Source: Robertmurraya sp. FSL R5-0851 (GTDB taxonomy: Bacteria > Bacillota > Bacilli > Bacillales > Cytobacillaceae). From it: 64,000 nucleotides of DNA. The notes beneath the pieces were generated by a model, which made no database searches, was not told the origin of the DNA, and saw only the letters and a program-made list of their open reading frames with translations. Numbering within the stretch: the stretch's first letter is position 1; each line of letters begins with the position of its first letter. This document shows positions 8,109-16,594 of the stretch, one piece after another. The stretch covers positions 1,841,001-1,905,000 of the forward strand of contig NZ_JBBOOE010000001.1 in assembly GCF_038002965.1 (NCBI RefSeq), given 5' to 3'. Position numbers and translations under genes: made by a program.

Positions 8109-9050
8109 ATGAAATATCCATTATCGCCCGAGGTCAAACCTGAATTTTGTACAACAGGATCTTTTGTGAGACTACCAGAACAAAGAGAGAATGCCAAACT
8201 AGCCATAATTGGCATGCCTTTTGATACAGCTGCTTCCTTTCGGGTAGGAGCGCGTTTTGCTCCTCAGGCTATTCGACAAGCATCTATGACTTTGTTTCCG
8301 TACCATCCTATTCACAAGGTGTATCCTTTTGATGAAACAAATGCCATTGATATCGGAGACGTTTCTGTCATCCCTCATAATATTCATAAAAGCTACGAAC
8401 TTATGGAAGAAGCAGTTAAAGGACTTATGGAAAAGGGGATCATCCCTATTGGACTAGGAGGAGATCATTCAATTACTCTTGCAAGTTTACGTGCCGCAGC
8501 AAAAGTCCATGGACCCGTAGCGTTGATTCACTTTGATTCCCACACGGATACTTGGGATACGTATTACGAAGAAAAGTATTGGCATGGTTCTCCTTTTATA
8601 CGTGCACATGAGGAAGGTTTGGTTGATCCGTCCAAGGTCTTTCAAATCGGGATAAGAGGTACGCTCAACCATCCTGGCGACGTTCAAGAGAGCTATGAAT
8701 TAGGATATAACGTCATAACTACTCACGATCTAGAACAAATGGGATTTGAGAGCGTGCTTACAAAAATGCGAAATGTCATTGGTGATACTCCCGTCTTTTT
8801 AACCTTTGATATCGACTTTGTTGACCCCTCCTGTGCCCCAGGGACAGGTACGTTAGAGGTAGGTGGGTTCAGTAGTAGAGAAACATTACAAATGATTCGA
8901 TCTCTTACTGGATTCAACTATATTGGATTTGATGTAGTAGAAGTGCTGCCTCAGTATGATCAAACGCAAATCACCGCTTTATTAGCAGCTACTATTGTGC
9001 ATGATTTTGCTAGTTTGGCTGCGTTGAAGATAAAAGAGCAGAAGGAATAG
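8109..9050 (+). CDS. speB: Agmatinase / ureohydrolase family enzyme
   Basis: A 313-residue member of the arginase/agmatinase fold. The metal-binding motifs are complete: GGDHS near residue 120, HFDSHTDTWD near 145, and FDIDFVDPSCAPGTGT near 240. Family members split urea from a guanidino compound; agmatinase gives putrescine. The neighbour is a putrescine importer, which supports agmatine, but guanidinobutyrate, guanidinopropionate and guanidine hydrolases share the same motifs and cannot be separated by eye. The ATG follows CAGGAGG. The operator at 7961 and the TetR gene upstream suggest induction by the substrate or a product. Confidence 0.85.
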   Translation: MKYPLSPEVKPEFCTTGSFVRLPEQRENAKLAIIGMPFDTAASFRVGARFAPQAIRQASMTLFPYHPIHKVYPFDETNAIDIGDVSVIPHNIHKSYELMEEAVKGLMEKGIIPIGLGGDHSITLASLRAAAKVHGPVALIHFDSHTDTWDTYYEEKYWHGSPFIRAHEEGLVDPSKVFQIGIRGTLNHPGDVQESYELGYNVITTHDLEQMGFESVLTKMRNVIGDTPVFLTFDIDFVDPSCAPGTGTLEVGGFSSRETLQMIRSLTGFNYIGFDVVEVLPQYDQTQITALLAATIVHDFASLAALKIKEQKE

Positions 9051-9058
9051 AATGTGAG

Positions 9059-9090
9059 AGAGGGAGTTGAAGTACTTCCTCTTTTTTTGT
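9059..9090 (+). terminator. Intrinsic terminator after the agmatinase-family gene
   Basis: AGAGGGAGT pairs with ACTTCCTCT (one G-T pair) and runs into seven T. Confidence 0.8.
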
Positions 9091-9162
9091 TGTTTGAAAT
9101 AATAATTTGCTTGTTTATAAAAAAATCTCTTGCAATAATTGCTAATTTATATAAAAATTAAG

Positions 9163-9172
9163 TAAGCGCTTA
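9163..9172 (+). promoter_or_regulatory. LacI-type operator A
   Basis: TAAGCGCTTA, a perfect palindrome in the longer context AGTAAGCGCTTAACT, 47 bases before the LacI-family start codon. It suggests autoregulation. Confidence 0.72.
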
Positions 9173-9218
9173 ACTAAATAAATTAGTGCATCTCAGATTT
9201 AAATTTAGGAGTGGAACG

Positions 9219-10217
9219 ATGAAAGTAACTATATATGATGTTGCCAGGGAGGCAAACGTATCAATCGCAACTGTCTCTAAAGTAATTAACAATACAGGTA
9301 GAATAGGAGAAAAAACAAAAAGAAAAGTAGAAGAAGTGATGAAGAGGTTGGATTATCAACCCAATATGATGGCTTCTGCTTTAATGGGGAAACAAACGAA
9401 AACAATTGGACTTCTTATTCCTGATTTAGCAAATCCATTTTTTTCTGAGCTTGCACGAAGTATAGAGGACCGTGCCCATGAGTTTGGATACAATTTAGTG
9501 ATCTGTAGTACAGATTATTTGCCAGAAAAAGAAAATAAATACCTTAATCTGCTTAAAAGAAAGAATGTAGATGGATTTATTTTAGCGTCGGGCTTTGAAA
9601 ACTTAGAAAAAGTAGAAGAAATGGTGAGGGAACACGTGCCTGTGGCCATTGTTGCTAGAGACTTCCCCATGTTTTCAATCAATACAGTTGCCCTAGACGA
9701 TTTTATGGGGGGGTATTTGGCAGCTTCTCATTTGATGAAGCTTGGGCATCAAAAGATTGCTGTTATTGCTAGGGATGTATGGAGTAATAGGGAAAGACTT
9801 CGTGGGTTTAAACAAGCATTAGAAGAGAAAAACATCAAGTTTATGGGGAATTTTGAATATATTGATGGTCCGAGCCATGTGGAGCCAGGTAAGAAAATGG
9901 CACTTAAATACCTTACAGATGATGATGCTCCTACGGCTATTTTTGCTTGCAATGATTTATTGGCGATCGGTGCTATCCAGGCTGTAAAAGAACTTGGAAA
10001 AAGCGTTCCTGATGATGTTTCTATTATGGGGTTTGATAATACACTTATTGCAACTATTGTGGAGCCACCATTAACTACCATTGCACAACCCATTCAGAAC
10101 ATGGGAAAAGAGGTTTTGGATCTAATTATATCTATGATCAATGGGGAAAAAAAGGAGGTAATGCGCTTAACATTATTGCCTTCGCTTGTAGAAAGAAACT
10201 CAACGTCACCATTGTAG
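9219..10217 (+). CDS. LacI family transcriptional regulator of the sugar-acid locus
   Basis: A 332-residue regulator. The N-terminal helix-turn-helix reads TIYDVAREANVSIATVSKVIN, followed by the hinge and a periplasmic-binding-protein-like ligand domain (TIGLLIPDLANPFFSELA near residue 60, FACNDLLAIGA near 245, MGFDNT near 275). The start at 9219 has AGGAGTGG nine bases upstream. Five copies of a palindromic AAGCGCTTA operator lie before this gene, before the first dehydrogenase gene and before the transketolase genes, so it is very probably the local repressor; the inducer should be the imported sugar acid or an early intermediate. Confidence 0.92.
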   Translation: MKVTIYDVAREANVSIATVSKVINNTGRIGEKTKRKVEEVMKRLDYQPNMMASALMGKQTKTIGLLIPDLANPFFSELARSIEDRAHEFGYNLVICSTDYLPEKENKYLNLLKRKNVDGFILASGFENLEKVEEMVREHVPVAIVARDFPMFSINTVALDDFMGGYLAASHLMKLGHQKIAVIARDVWSNRERLRGFKQALEEKNIKFMGNFEYIDGPSHVEPGKKMALKYLTDDDAPTAIFACNDLLAIGAIQAVKELGKSVPDDVSIMGFDNTLIATIVEPPLTTIAQPIQNMGKEVLDLIISMINGEKKEVMRLTLLPSLVERNSTSPL

Positions 10218-10325
10218 CAAGCTAATGGTATAGTAATATAATAGTATAAAATATTCAAAATTTTTTAATAAAACGGTTGATTTTTTATAAAGTATTGAAT
10301 ACAATTTAACCATCGAGAATTTGAT

Positions 10326-10335
10326 AAAGCGCTTA
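10326..10335 (+). promoter_or_regulatory. LacI-type operator B
   Basis: AAAGCGCTTA followed by ACTAA, identical over 16 bases to the copy at 15690-15705 (TAAAGCGCTTAACTAA). It is the first of three operators in the 296-base region before the dehydrogenase operon. Confidence 0.7.
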
Positions 10336-10404
10336 ACTAAAAATGAGTATCTTTGTTAGCTTAATAAACTAATAGAATAAAAGAATTATTTTTGACTCTA
10401 AAAG

Positions 10405-10414
10405 TAAGCGCTTA
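10405..10414 (+). promoter_or_regulatory. LacI-type operator C
   Basis: TAAGCGCTTA followed by ACACA; 79 bases downstream of operator B and eight bases after a TTGACT sequence at 10392. Confidence 0.7.
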
Positions 10415-10475
10415 ACACACTTGATTTAGCAACTATACATATCAGCATATTACGTATTTTTTTTGAAAATTAGAG

Positions 10476-10485
10476 TAAGCGCTTT
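10476..10485 (+). promoter_or_regulatory. LacI-type operator D
   Basis: TAAGCGCTTT, 71 bases downstream of operator C and just before the AAGGAG ribosome site of the first dehydrogenase gene. Spacings of 79 and 71 bases between the three sites would allow looping. Confidence 0.65.
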
Positions 10486-10513
10486 CTGGAAGAAAAGAAA
10501 GGAGCCGATCAGT

Positions 10514-11545
10514 TTGAAAGCATTAGTAAAAGTAAAAGCAGGCGTAGGTAATGTTTCTTTATTAGACATCGATGATCCACCATGTCAAGCAGATAAAGTT
10601 AAAGTAGAGGTGAAATACACCGGAATTTGTGGAACGGATCTACATATCTACCATGAAACGTTTAAAAACTATCCTCCTGTCATTATGGGCCATGAGTTCT
10701 CTGGTATTGTTTCCGAGGTAGGTACCAACATTACCAAGGTAAAGGTTGGAGATCGAGTCACAGTTCTTGGTTCCACTGCCTTAACCTGTGGAGATTGTCA
10801 CTATTGTAAAACTGGCCATTATATGTTTTGCTCCAATCGAAGAGGGATGGGACATGGGGTCGACGGAAGTTTCACGAAATATGCAGTTGTTCGGGAAGAT
10901 ATGATTTACAAGTTACCTGACCATGTGAGTCTTGTGGAAGCTGCGATGTCTGAACCACTTGCTTGTGCCGTGCAGGCTATTGAAGAATTAACTACGATTC
11001 AAGTGGGTGATACCGTTTTACTATCTGGCCCAGGTCCAATAGGATTGATTTGCTTATCTCTTCTAGCAGTTAAAGGGTGCAAGGTGATTGTAGCAGGTAC
11101 ATCATCGGATGCATTGCGATTGAAGATTGCAAAAGAATTAGGTGCTGATGTCGTCGTCAATATTGATGAACAGAATCTTGACAAAATTATTGAGGACGAA
11201 ACCAAGGGTTTAGGAGTAGATGTAACAGTTGAGTGTGCTGGTGCTGGTCCATCCATAAAGAGTTGTTTGAAGTCACTAAAAAAGTTAGGAAAACATATAC
11301 AAGTTGGCATAGCTGGTAGAGAAATTACTTTAGATTTTGACTTAATTCTTTATAAGCAAATCAAGGTATACGGATCACTCGCACATTCGATGAAAACGTG
11401 GGATCGTGTCATCCAAATCTTAGAACAGAGGAAGGTCAACTTAACCCCAATTATTACTCATAAGCTTCCACTGTCTGAATGGGAAGAGGCATTTCAATTA
11501 TGTGAGGATAAACAATGTGGAAAAGTATTACTAAGCCATGATTAA
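10514..11545 (+). CDS. Zinc-dependent alcohol/polyol dehydrogenase 1 (MDR family)
   Basis: A 343-residue medium-chain dehydrogenase. Catalytic zinc residues are in CGTDLHIY and GHEFSG; the structural zinc cysteines are in LTCGDCHYCKTGHYMFC near residue 90; the NAD site reads GPGPIGL near 175. It belongs with sorbitol, L-threonine and L-idonate 5-dehydrogenases and should oxidise a secondary hydroxyl with NAD(P). The start is TTG at 10514 after AAAGGAG; the frame extends upstream but runs through operator D. As first gene of the locus, it may turn a sugar acid into its keto form. The exact substrate is not known. Confidence 0.85.
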   Translation: MKALVKVKAGVGNVSLLDIDDPPCQADKVKVEVKYTGICGTDLHIYHETFKNYPPVIMGHEFSGIVSEVGTNITKVKVGDRVTVLGSTALTCGDCHYCKTGHYMFCSNRRGMGHGVDGSFTKYAVVREDMIYKLPDHVSLVEAAMSEPLACAVQAIEELTTIQVGDTVLLSGPGPIGLICLSLLAVKGCKVIVAGTSSDALRLKIAKELGADVVVNIDEQNLDKIIEDETKGLGVDVTVECAGAGPSIKSCLKSLKKLGKHIQVGIAGREITLDFDLILYKQIKVYGSLAHSMKTWDRVIQILEQRKVNLTPIITHKLPLSEWEEAFQLCEDKQCGKVLLSHD

Positions 11546-11594
11546 GTGGCAATTAATCCTATGATTCAATATGGAATAAAGGAGGAGAGTTGGG

Positions 11595-12686
11595 ATGTCT
11601 AGTATAAAAGTAGAGTCTTCAGATAATCTAGACTTGGCTATTCCTAAAATTATGAGTGTAGCTTATCTACAAAAACCATTGGAAGTGAGTATTGAACAAG
11701 AGGATGTTCCGTCCGTCTCTGGGAGAGAAGTGCTTGTCAAGGTGATGGCTGTAGGGATTTGCGGATCTGATGTGCATTACTATGCTCACGGCAGGATTGG
11801 AAATAGACTTGTTACCTATCCGCATATTCAAGGACATGAATGTGCTGGAATTGTCGTTGCAACAGGAGACAAAGTGACTCGGTTTAAAGTCGGCGACCGT
11901 GTTGCGGTTGAACCAGGTGTTGCCTGCATGTCTTGTTCGTGGTGTAAGGAGGGGAGGTATAATCTCTGCCCGGATGTACAGTTTTTATCTACACCACCAG
12001 TAAAAGGGGCATTTGTTCAGTTTTTAAAGCATCCTGAAGAATTTCTATTTCCTATTCCAGAGTCACTTTCATTTGAACATGCGTCCTTAGCAGAACCTCT
12101 TTCGGTAGCCATTCATGCAGTCAACAGAGGGAAGTTAAAACCCGGATCAACTGTAGTCATTACAGGAATGGGGCCCGTTGGGTTAATGACGGTAGTAGCT
12201 GCTAAAGCTTATGGTGCAAAAGAGATTATTGTAACGGATATGGAGCCCTTACGACTAGAGACCGCTCAAAAGCTTGGTGCTACCCAAGTCATTGATATAT
12301 CAAGTACAGATACAATTAAAGAGATAATGCAAGTAACCTCAGGGTTAGGGGCTGACCTAGTCTTTGAAACTTCTGGTAATGTAAGAGCCTTGCAATCTAC
12401 TATAGAGATGGTCAAGCGAGGTGGTTCAGTTGTAACAATAGGCTTTCCAAATACAGAGGAAGTCCCATTGAATGTGACACTTATGCTGCAGAAGGAAATA
12501 GATCTTTTCTCTGTGTACCGATATACCAACACGTATCCATTAGCCATTAATATATTGGTAGACTTAGGCAGTCAAATCGAGCCCATTATTACGGATCGAT
12601 ATTCTTTAGAACAAATAAACGAGGCAATGTATCAAGCTTATGCGAATAGAAGTAATAGCTTGAAGGTAATTGTTTTTCCAAACTAA
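11595..12686 (+). CDS. Zinc-dependent polyol dehydrogenase 2 (sorbitol/xylitol dehydrogenase type)
   Basis: A 363-residue medium-chain dehydrogenase. It has ICGSDVHYYAHGRIG and GHECAG (catalytic zinc), CMSCSWCKEGRYNLC (structural zinc), and GMGPVGLM (NAD site, near residue 190). The GSDVHYYxHGRIG stretch is typical of L-iditol 2-dehydrogenase and xylitol dehydrogenase. It has an N-terminal extension of about 20 residues and an excellent AAAGGAGGAG site. It lies 49 bases after dehydrogenase 1, in the same operon. Two polyol-type dehydrogenases in one operon suggest inversion of a hydroxyl through a keto intermediate, as in conversion between L-idonate, 5-keto-gluconate and gluconate; this is inference. 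Confidence 0.87.
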   Translation: MSSIKVESSDNLDLAIPKIMSVAYLQKPLEVSIEQEDVPSVSGREVLVKVMAVGICGSDVHYYAHGRIGNRLVTYPHIQGHECAGIVVATGDKVTRFKVGDRVAVEPGVACMSCSWCKEGRYNLCPDVQFLSTPPVKGAFVQFLKHPEEFLFPIPESLSFEHASLAEPLSVAIHAVNRGKLKPGSTVVITGMGPVGLMTVVAAKAYGAKEIIVTDMEPLRLETAQKLGATQVIDISSTDTIKEIMQVTSGLGADLVFETSGNVRALQSTIEMVKRGGSVVTIGFPNTEEVPLNVTLMLQKEIDLFSVYRYTNTYPLAINILVDLGSQIEPIITDRYSLEQINEAMYQAYANRSNSLKVIVFPN

Positions 12687-12771
12687 TTTTTTAACTAATA
12701 GATAGTGGGCACAAGGGGAGAAGAGAAAATTTCAATAAATATTACTTATTAAAATAAAGGGGGAAATAGAA

Positions 12772-13791
12772 ATGAAGAAACTGGTAAAAGGGACTACACT
12801 GGCAGCTGTACTAGCAATGACGTTAGCAGGATGTGGGGGTGGGGCAGAAACTCAGTCTGCCAATGCTGATGCTTCAGAAAAAAAACAAATCGTATTGGAT
12901 TTAAGTATACCTGAGCCAGAAGGCGCAAAGTTCGATGTGGCAGCAAAGGCTTTCAAAGATGAATTAGAAGAATTAACCGACGATCAATTAACCGTAAAAA
13001 TTCACTATAATAACTCGCTTGGTGGAGAACGAGAAGTGTTTGAATTAATGGGTATGGGCTCGTTGGATATGGCTGTTCAATCTGCTGGGCCAATGGGTAA
13101 CTGGGTTTCAGAATTTAATATGTTTGATCTTCCTTTCCTTTTTGATAATCTTGAACACGCTCGAGCTGTATTAGATGGTGAAATAGGGGATGAACTTGCT
13201 CAAAAATTTGAAACAGAAACAAATGTAAAAGTACTTGGTTGGGTTGAAAATGGTTTTGTTGCAACATCTTCAAATAAACCTATTAATAGTGTGGAAGACG
13301 TAAAAGGTTTAAAAGTTCGTGTGCAGGAAAATGAGTTGCAGATTGATGCATGGAAAGCATATGGAGCGGATGCTACACCAATGGCATGGACTGAGGTGTT
13401 TACCGGATTACAACAAGGGGTTATTGATGGTCATTCTAACTCATTAGCAACCATTCAAACATCAAAGATCTTCGAAGTTCAAAGCCATGTCGCTTTATTA
13501 GGAGACCGCTATTCTCCAGGTCCGATTTCTATTAGTAAGAAAACGTTTGATAGTCTTACACCAGAGCAACAAGAGGCTGTTATTAAGGCAGCTGAGCATG
13601 CAGAACCAATTGGAAGACAAGCAAACGATGACAAAATTAATGCAGCAGCTGATTTCCTTAAAGAACAGGGCTTGGAGTTAACAGAACCTGATAAGGAATC
13701 GTTTAAAGCAAAGACCGATTCTGTATATAAGAAATGGGCACCTAAAATTGGTGAGGAAATGATTGAAAAGGTAAAGAATTTTAAGTATTAA
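12772..13791 (+). CDS. dctP: TRAP transporter solute-binding lipoprotein (DctP family)
   Basis: A 339-residue extracytoplasmic binding protein. The N-terminus has a lysine start, a hydrophobic stretch and the lipobox LAGC (cysteine 22), so it is anchored as a lipoprotein. The DctP fold is seen in GGEREVFELMGMGSLDMAV near residue 85, LKVRVQENELQIDAWKAYGADATPM near 180, and VFTGLQQGVIDGHSN near 207. The conserved arginine in KVRV usually holds the carboxylate of the ligand, so the substrate is expected to be an organic or sugar acid rather than a neutral sugar. It lies in the operon between the dehydrogenases and the two membrane subunits. Confidence 0.93.
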   Translation: MKKLVKGTTLAAVLAMTLAGCGGGAETQSANADASEKKQIVLDLSIPEPEGAKFDVAAKAFKDELEELTDDQLTVKIHYNNSLGGEREVFELMGMGSLDMAVQSAGPMGNWVSEFNMFDLPFLFDNLEHARAVLDGEIGDELAQKFETETNVKVLGWVENGFVATSSNKPINSVEDVKGLKVRVQENELQIDAWKAYGADATPMAWTEVFTGLQQGVIDGHSNSLATIQTSKIFEVQSHVALLGDRYSPGPISISKKTFDSLTPEQQEAVIKAAEHAEPIGRQANDDKINAAADFLKEQGLELTEPDKESFKAKTDSVYKKWAPKIGEEMIEKVKNFKY

Positions 13792-13800
13792 GATCCTCTT

Positions 13801-13833
13801 GAGGGCAATATGAACGGTGAAAATATTGTCCTC
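13801..13833 (+). repeat. Stem-loop between dctP and dctQ
   Basis: GAGGGCAATAT pairs with ATATTGTCCTC across an 11-base loop, ten bases after the dctP stop. There is no T-run. Hairpins in this place often protect the upstream transcript, giving more binding protein than membrane subunit. Confidence 0.6.
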
Positions 13834-13853
13834 CCCTTTAAGGAGTTGAAAAA

Positions 13854-14345
13854 ATGAAGAGCATAAGTGGAATGTATATTCGAACCATCGATAAGTTAAA
13901 CAAATTTTTTGGCTATGCCTTAGCCTGCATATTGGCATTTATGACGATTATTATCTTCTGGCAAGTAGTTGCAAGATACGTAGTAGGCTCCTCGCTGGCT
14001 TGGTCAGAGGAACTGTCACGATTCTTGATGATTTTAATGATTTTAATTGGCTCTTCCTTAGCTCTTAGAGATAACGAGTTAATATCCGTGGAAATTCTTC
14101 CGGAAGTTCTAAAAGGAAAAGCTAAAAAATGGCTAATTATCTTAGTGCATTCCATATCGACTTTCTTTTATATCGTCTTAATGTTCTATGGGTGGAAAGT
14201 AGCGCAAAGTTTCGGAAATCAAATCGCCCCTGGAACAGGAATTTCAATGTTTTTTATTTACCTTTCCTTACCTCTTGGAGGCTTACTGCTTCTATTAAAT
14301 ACGATTACATGTATCTTAGAACAGTTTCTAGGAAGAAAGGAGTGA
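13854..14345 (+). CDS. dctQ: TRAP transporter small membrane subunit (DctQ family)
   Basis: A 163-residue protein with four hydrophobic segments. The family hallmark is visible near residues 35-65: FWQVVARYVVGSSLAWSEEL followed by SRFLMILM. It is the small permease component that works with DctM in sodium-driven uptake. It starts after AAGGAG and is followed four bases later by dctM, the typical dctPQM order. Confidence 0.92.
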   Translation: MKSISGMYIRTIDKLNKFFGYALACILAFMTIIIFWQVVARYVVGSSLAWSEELSRFLMILMILIGSSLALRDNELISVEILPEVLKGKAKKWLIILVHSISTFFYIVLMFYGWKVAQSFGNQIAPGTGISMFFIYLSLPLGGLLLLLNTITCILEQFLGRKE

Positions 14346-14349
14346 TGGG

Positions 14350-15624
14350 ATGTTACCAGTATTTTTTGTGTCTCTATTTGTCTTCATATTTTTAAGCGTA
14401 CCGATCGCGTTTTCTTTGGGTCTGTCAACTGTATTAGGCGTGTGGATGCATGATACCCTTCCTTTGGAGATTGTTCCTCAAAGAATATTTGTTTCTATGA
14501 ATTCCTTTCCTTTGATGGCGATCCCTTTCTTTATTCTTGCTGGAAATTTAATGGGTGCAGGGAGTATGTCAAAGAGACTAGTTAATTTCGCTAGTTCACT
14601 AGTTGGCCATTTTACCGGTGGATTAGCCATGGTGGCAATTGTTACATCCATGTTTTTTGCAGCTATTTCTGGTTCGGGAGCAGCAACTACGGCGGCTATT
14701 GGATCCATACTGATTCCTGCCATGGTAGCCAGAGGTTATAAAATTGAATATGCAGCTGCCAACCAGGCGGTAGCTGGTGCTCTAGGTATTATTATTCCAC
14801 CGAGTATCGCGATGATATTATATGGAGTAGCAGCTGAGGTTTCAATTGGCGATCTTTTCATAGCTGGAATTCTTCCAGGATTATTGATTACTTTTTCTCT
14901 ACTGATAAGTGCCTTAATAATTGCAAAGCGAAGAGGTTACGTTGGAGAAGAACGTAAAACTTTTCCGGATATAATTAAATCGTTTAAGGAATCTATTTTA
15001 GCCTTGTTAATGCCTATTATCGTCTTAGGAGGAATCTATTCAGGAATATTCACACCAACAGAAGCATCGGTCGTTGCGGTTGTATATTCTTTTGTAGTCG
15101 GGTATTTTGTTTACCGAGATCTGACCATACAACAAGTGGCTGATACATTAAAGAAATCCGCTATAAGCAGTTCTGTCATTATGATTGTAATTGGGACTGC
15201 TGGATTATTTGGGTTCTTTATTGAAATGAATGGTGTACCGGGTATGATTTATAGTTCTATATCTGATGTCATAACAAATAAATATATCTTCTTAATTATC
15301 GTTAATATCATTTTATTTGTGGCTGGGATGTTCCTAGAGGGTGGAGCAGCAATACTAATATTTGTGCCATTATTATTAGGTACTGCAGTTAATTTAGGAA
15401 TTGATCCTGTTCACTTTGGGGTCATAATGGTGTGTAACTTAGCGATTGGCCTAGTAACACCACCGGTTGGCATTGATTTATTTGTGGTATCACAGCTAAC
15501 GAAGTTATCGATTGTAAGAATTGCCAAAGCAGTCATTCCATTAATTTTTATATTAATCGTAGACGTGCTAGTGATTTCTTTCTTCCCGCCACTTTCTACT
15601 TGGCTGCCATCTTTATTAAAATAG
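14350..15624 (+). CDS. dctM: TRAP transporter large membrane subunit (DctM family)
   Basis: A 424-residue protein with about 12 hydrophobic segments, full length for DctM. Typical features are SFPLMAIPFFILAGNLM near residue 50, SGSGAATTAAIGSILIPAM near 105, GIIIPPSIAMILYG near 150, FTPTEASVVAVVY near 235, and GLVTPPVGIDLFV near 370. It forms the substrate channel with DctQ. It ends the first part of the locus: a terminator and a new LacI operator follow. Confidence 0.94.
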   Translation: MLPVFFVSLFVFIFLSVPIAFSLGLSTVLGVWMHDTLPLEIVPQRIFVSMNSFPLMAIPFFILAGNLMGAGSMSKRLVNFASSLVGHFTGGLAMVAIVTSMFFAAISGSGAATTAAIGSILIPAMVARGYKIEYAAANQAVAGALGIIIPPSIAMILYGVAAEVSIGDLFIAGILPGLLITFSLLISALIIAKRRGYVGEERKTFPDIIKSFKESILALLMPIIVLGGIYSGIFTPTEASVVAVVYSFVVGYFVYRDLTIQQVADTLKKSAISSSVIMIVIGTAGLFGFFIEMNGVPGMIYSSISDVITNKYIFLIIVNIILFVAGMFLEGGAAILIFVPLLLGTAVNLGIDPVHFGVIMVCNLAIGLVTPPVGIDLFVVSQLTKLSIVRIAKAVIPLIFILIVDVLVISFFPPLSTWLPSLLK

Positions 15625-15642
15625 CATGATTGTTTGATTAAA

Positions 15643-15680
15643 AAGCAAGATAAGTTCATCTTCTTATCTTGTTTATTTTT
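15643..15680 (+). terminator. Terminator inside the sugar-acid locus
   Basis: AAGCAAGATAAG pairs with CTTATCTTGTTT (the G-C core is nine bases), followed by a T-rich stretch. It separates the transporter unit from the transketolase unit. Confidence 0.75.
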
Positions 15681-15691
15681 CTCTATTTGGT

Positions 15692-15701
15692 AAAGCGCTT
15701 A
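15692..15701 (+). promoter_or_regulatory. LacI-type operator E before the transketolase unit
   Basis: AAAGCGCTTA followed by ACTAAA; shares TAAAGCGCTTAACTAA with operator B. Its place after a terminator and 48 bases before the next start indicates a second promoter under the same regulator. Confidence 0.7.
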
Positions 15702-15739
15702 ACTAAATATAATCATTTGAACTAAAGGAGGATTTTATT

Positions 15740-16594
15740 ATGAATTCATCGTTAAGTAAGGAAAAAATAATGCTTCTAAAAGAGAAAGCATCTGAGGCTA
15801 GGAAACTGATTATCGAGACCGTTCATCATGCAGGTGCAGGTCATATTGGTGGTCCAATGTCAGCAACCGATATTCTAACCAATTTATATTTTCATGAAAT
15901 GAATATCGATCCAGATGATCCAAAAAGTGAGGAAAGAGATCGATTTGTATTGTCAAAAGGACATTCAGCGATTGGTCTCTATGCAGTTTTAGCATTGAGA
16001 GGCTATTTACCAGTTGAGGAACTCCAAACCTTTGATTCATTAAATTCCCGTCTACAGGCTCATCCAGATATGAACACTCTACCTGGTCTTGACATGTCTA
16101 CTGGTTCTTTAGGTCAAGGAATCTCTGCGGCTGTTGGAATTGCGTTAGGGGCAAAGCTTCAAGGTAAAAGGTACCGAACGTTCTGCATGATTGGAGATGG
16201 AGAATCTCAAGAAGGGCAAGTATGGGAGGCTGCGGATATCGCTTCAAAATATGAACTCGATAATTTAGTTGGCATCCTTGATTATAACAAGTTGCAGCAA
16301 TTTGGTTGGTGTGGAGAAGAGAAGTCTAGAAAGAGTCCAATTCATGACCCAAAAGAAAGATGGGAATCCTTTGGCTGGCACGTGATTGAAATTGACGGAC
16401 ATAACCAAGAGGAAATAGAGAAAGCATTCAATGAAGCAAGAGAGGTAAAGACAAAACCAGTTATGATCATTGCTAACACAGTAAAAGGTAAGGGTGTTTC
16501 ATTTATGGAAAACCAATATCTATGGCATTCGCGTATCCCGACAGATGCTGAGCTAAAACAGGCGAAAAAAGAACTTGAAATGGGGGCATTGTAA
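15740..16594 (+). CDS. Transketolase, N-terminal subunit
   Basis: A 284-residue protein equal to the thiamine-diphosphate (PP) half of transketolase. Seen are AGAGHIGGPMSATDIL near residue 32, RDRFVLSKGHSA near 70, STGSLGQGISAAVG near 120, and the ThDP/magnesium motif GDGESQEGQVWEAA ending in the asparagine of LDYNKLQQFG near 183. Split transketolases of this kind are common in catabolic operons of Firmicutes and often act on unusual ketoses. The gene shares one base with the C-terminal subunit gene (TAATG), giving coupled translation. AAAGGAGG precedes the ATG. Confidence 0.93.
   Translation: MNSSLSKEKIMLLKEKASEARKLIIETVHHAGAGHIGGPMSATDILTNLYFHEMNIDPDDPKSEERDRFVLSKGHSAIGLYAVLALRGYLPVEELQTFDSLNSRLQAHPDMNTLPGLDMSTGSLGQGISAAVGIALGAKLQGKRYRTFCMIGDGESQEGQVWEAADIASKYELDNLVGILDYNKLQQFGWCGEEKSRKSPIHDPKERWESFGWHVIEIDGHNQEEIEKAFNEAREVKTKPVMIIANTVKGKGVSFMENQYLWHSRIPTDAELKQAKKELEMGAL

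Noticed and set aside
9163..15701. CcpA cre sites as the sole explanation of the AAGCGCTTA repeats
   Set aside because: The flanks TTAACTA and the tight linkage of all five copies to one LacI gene favour the local regulator; CcpA may still share them.
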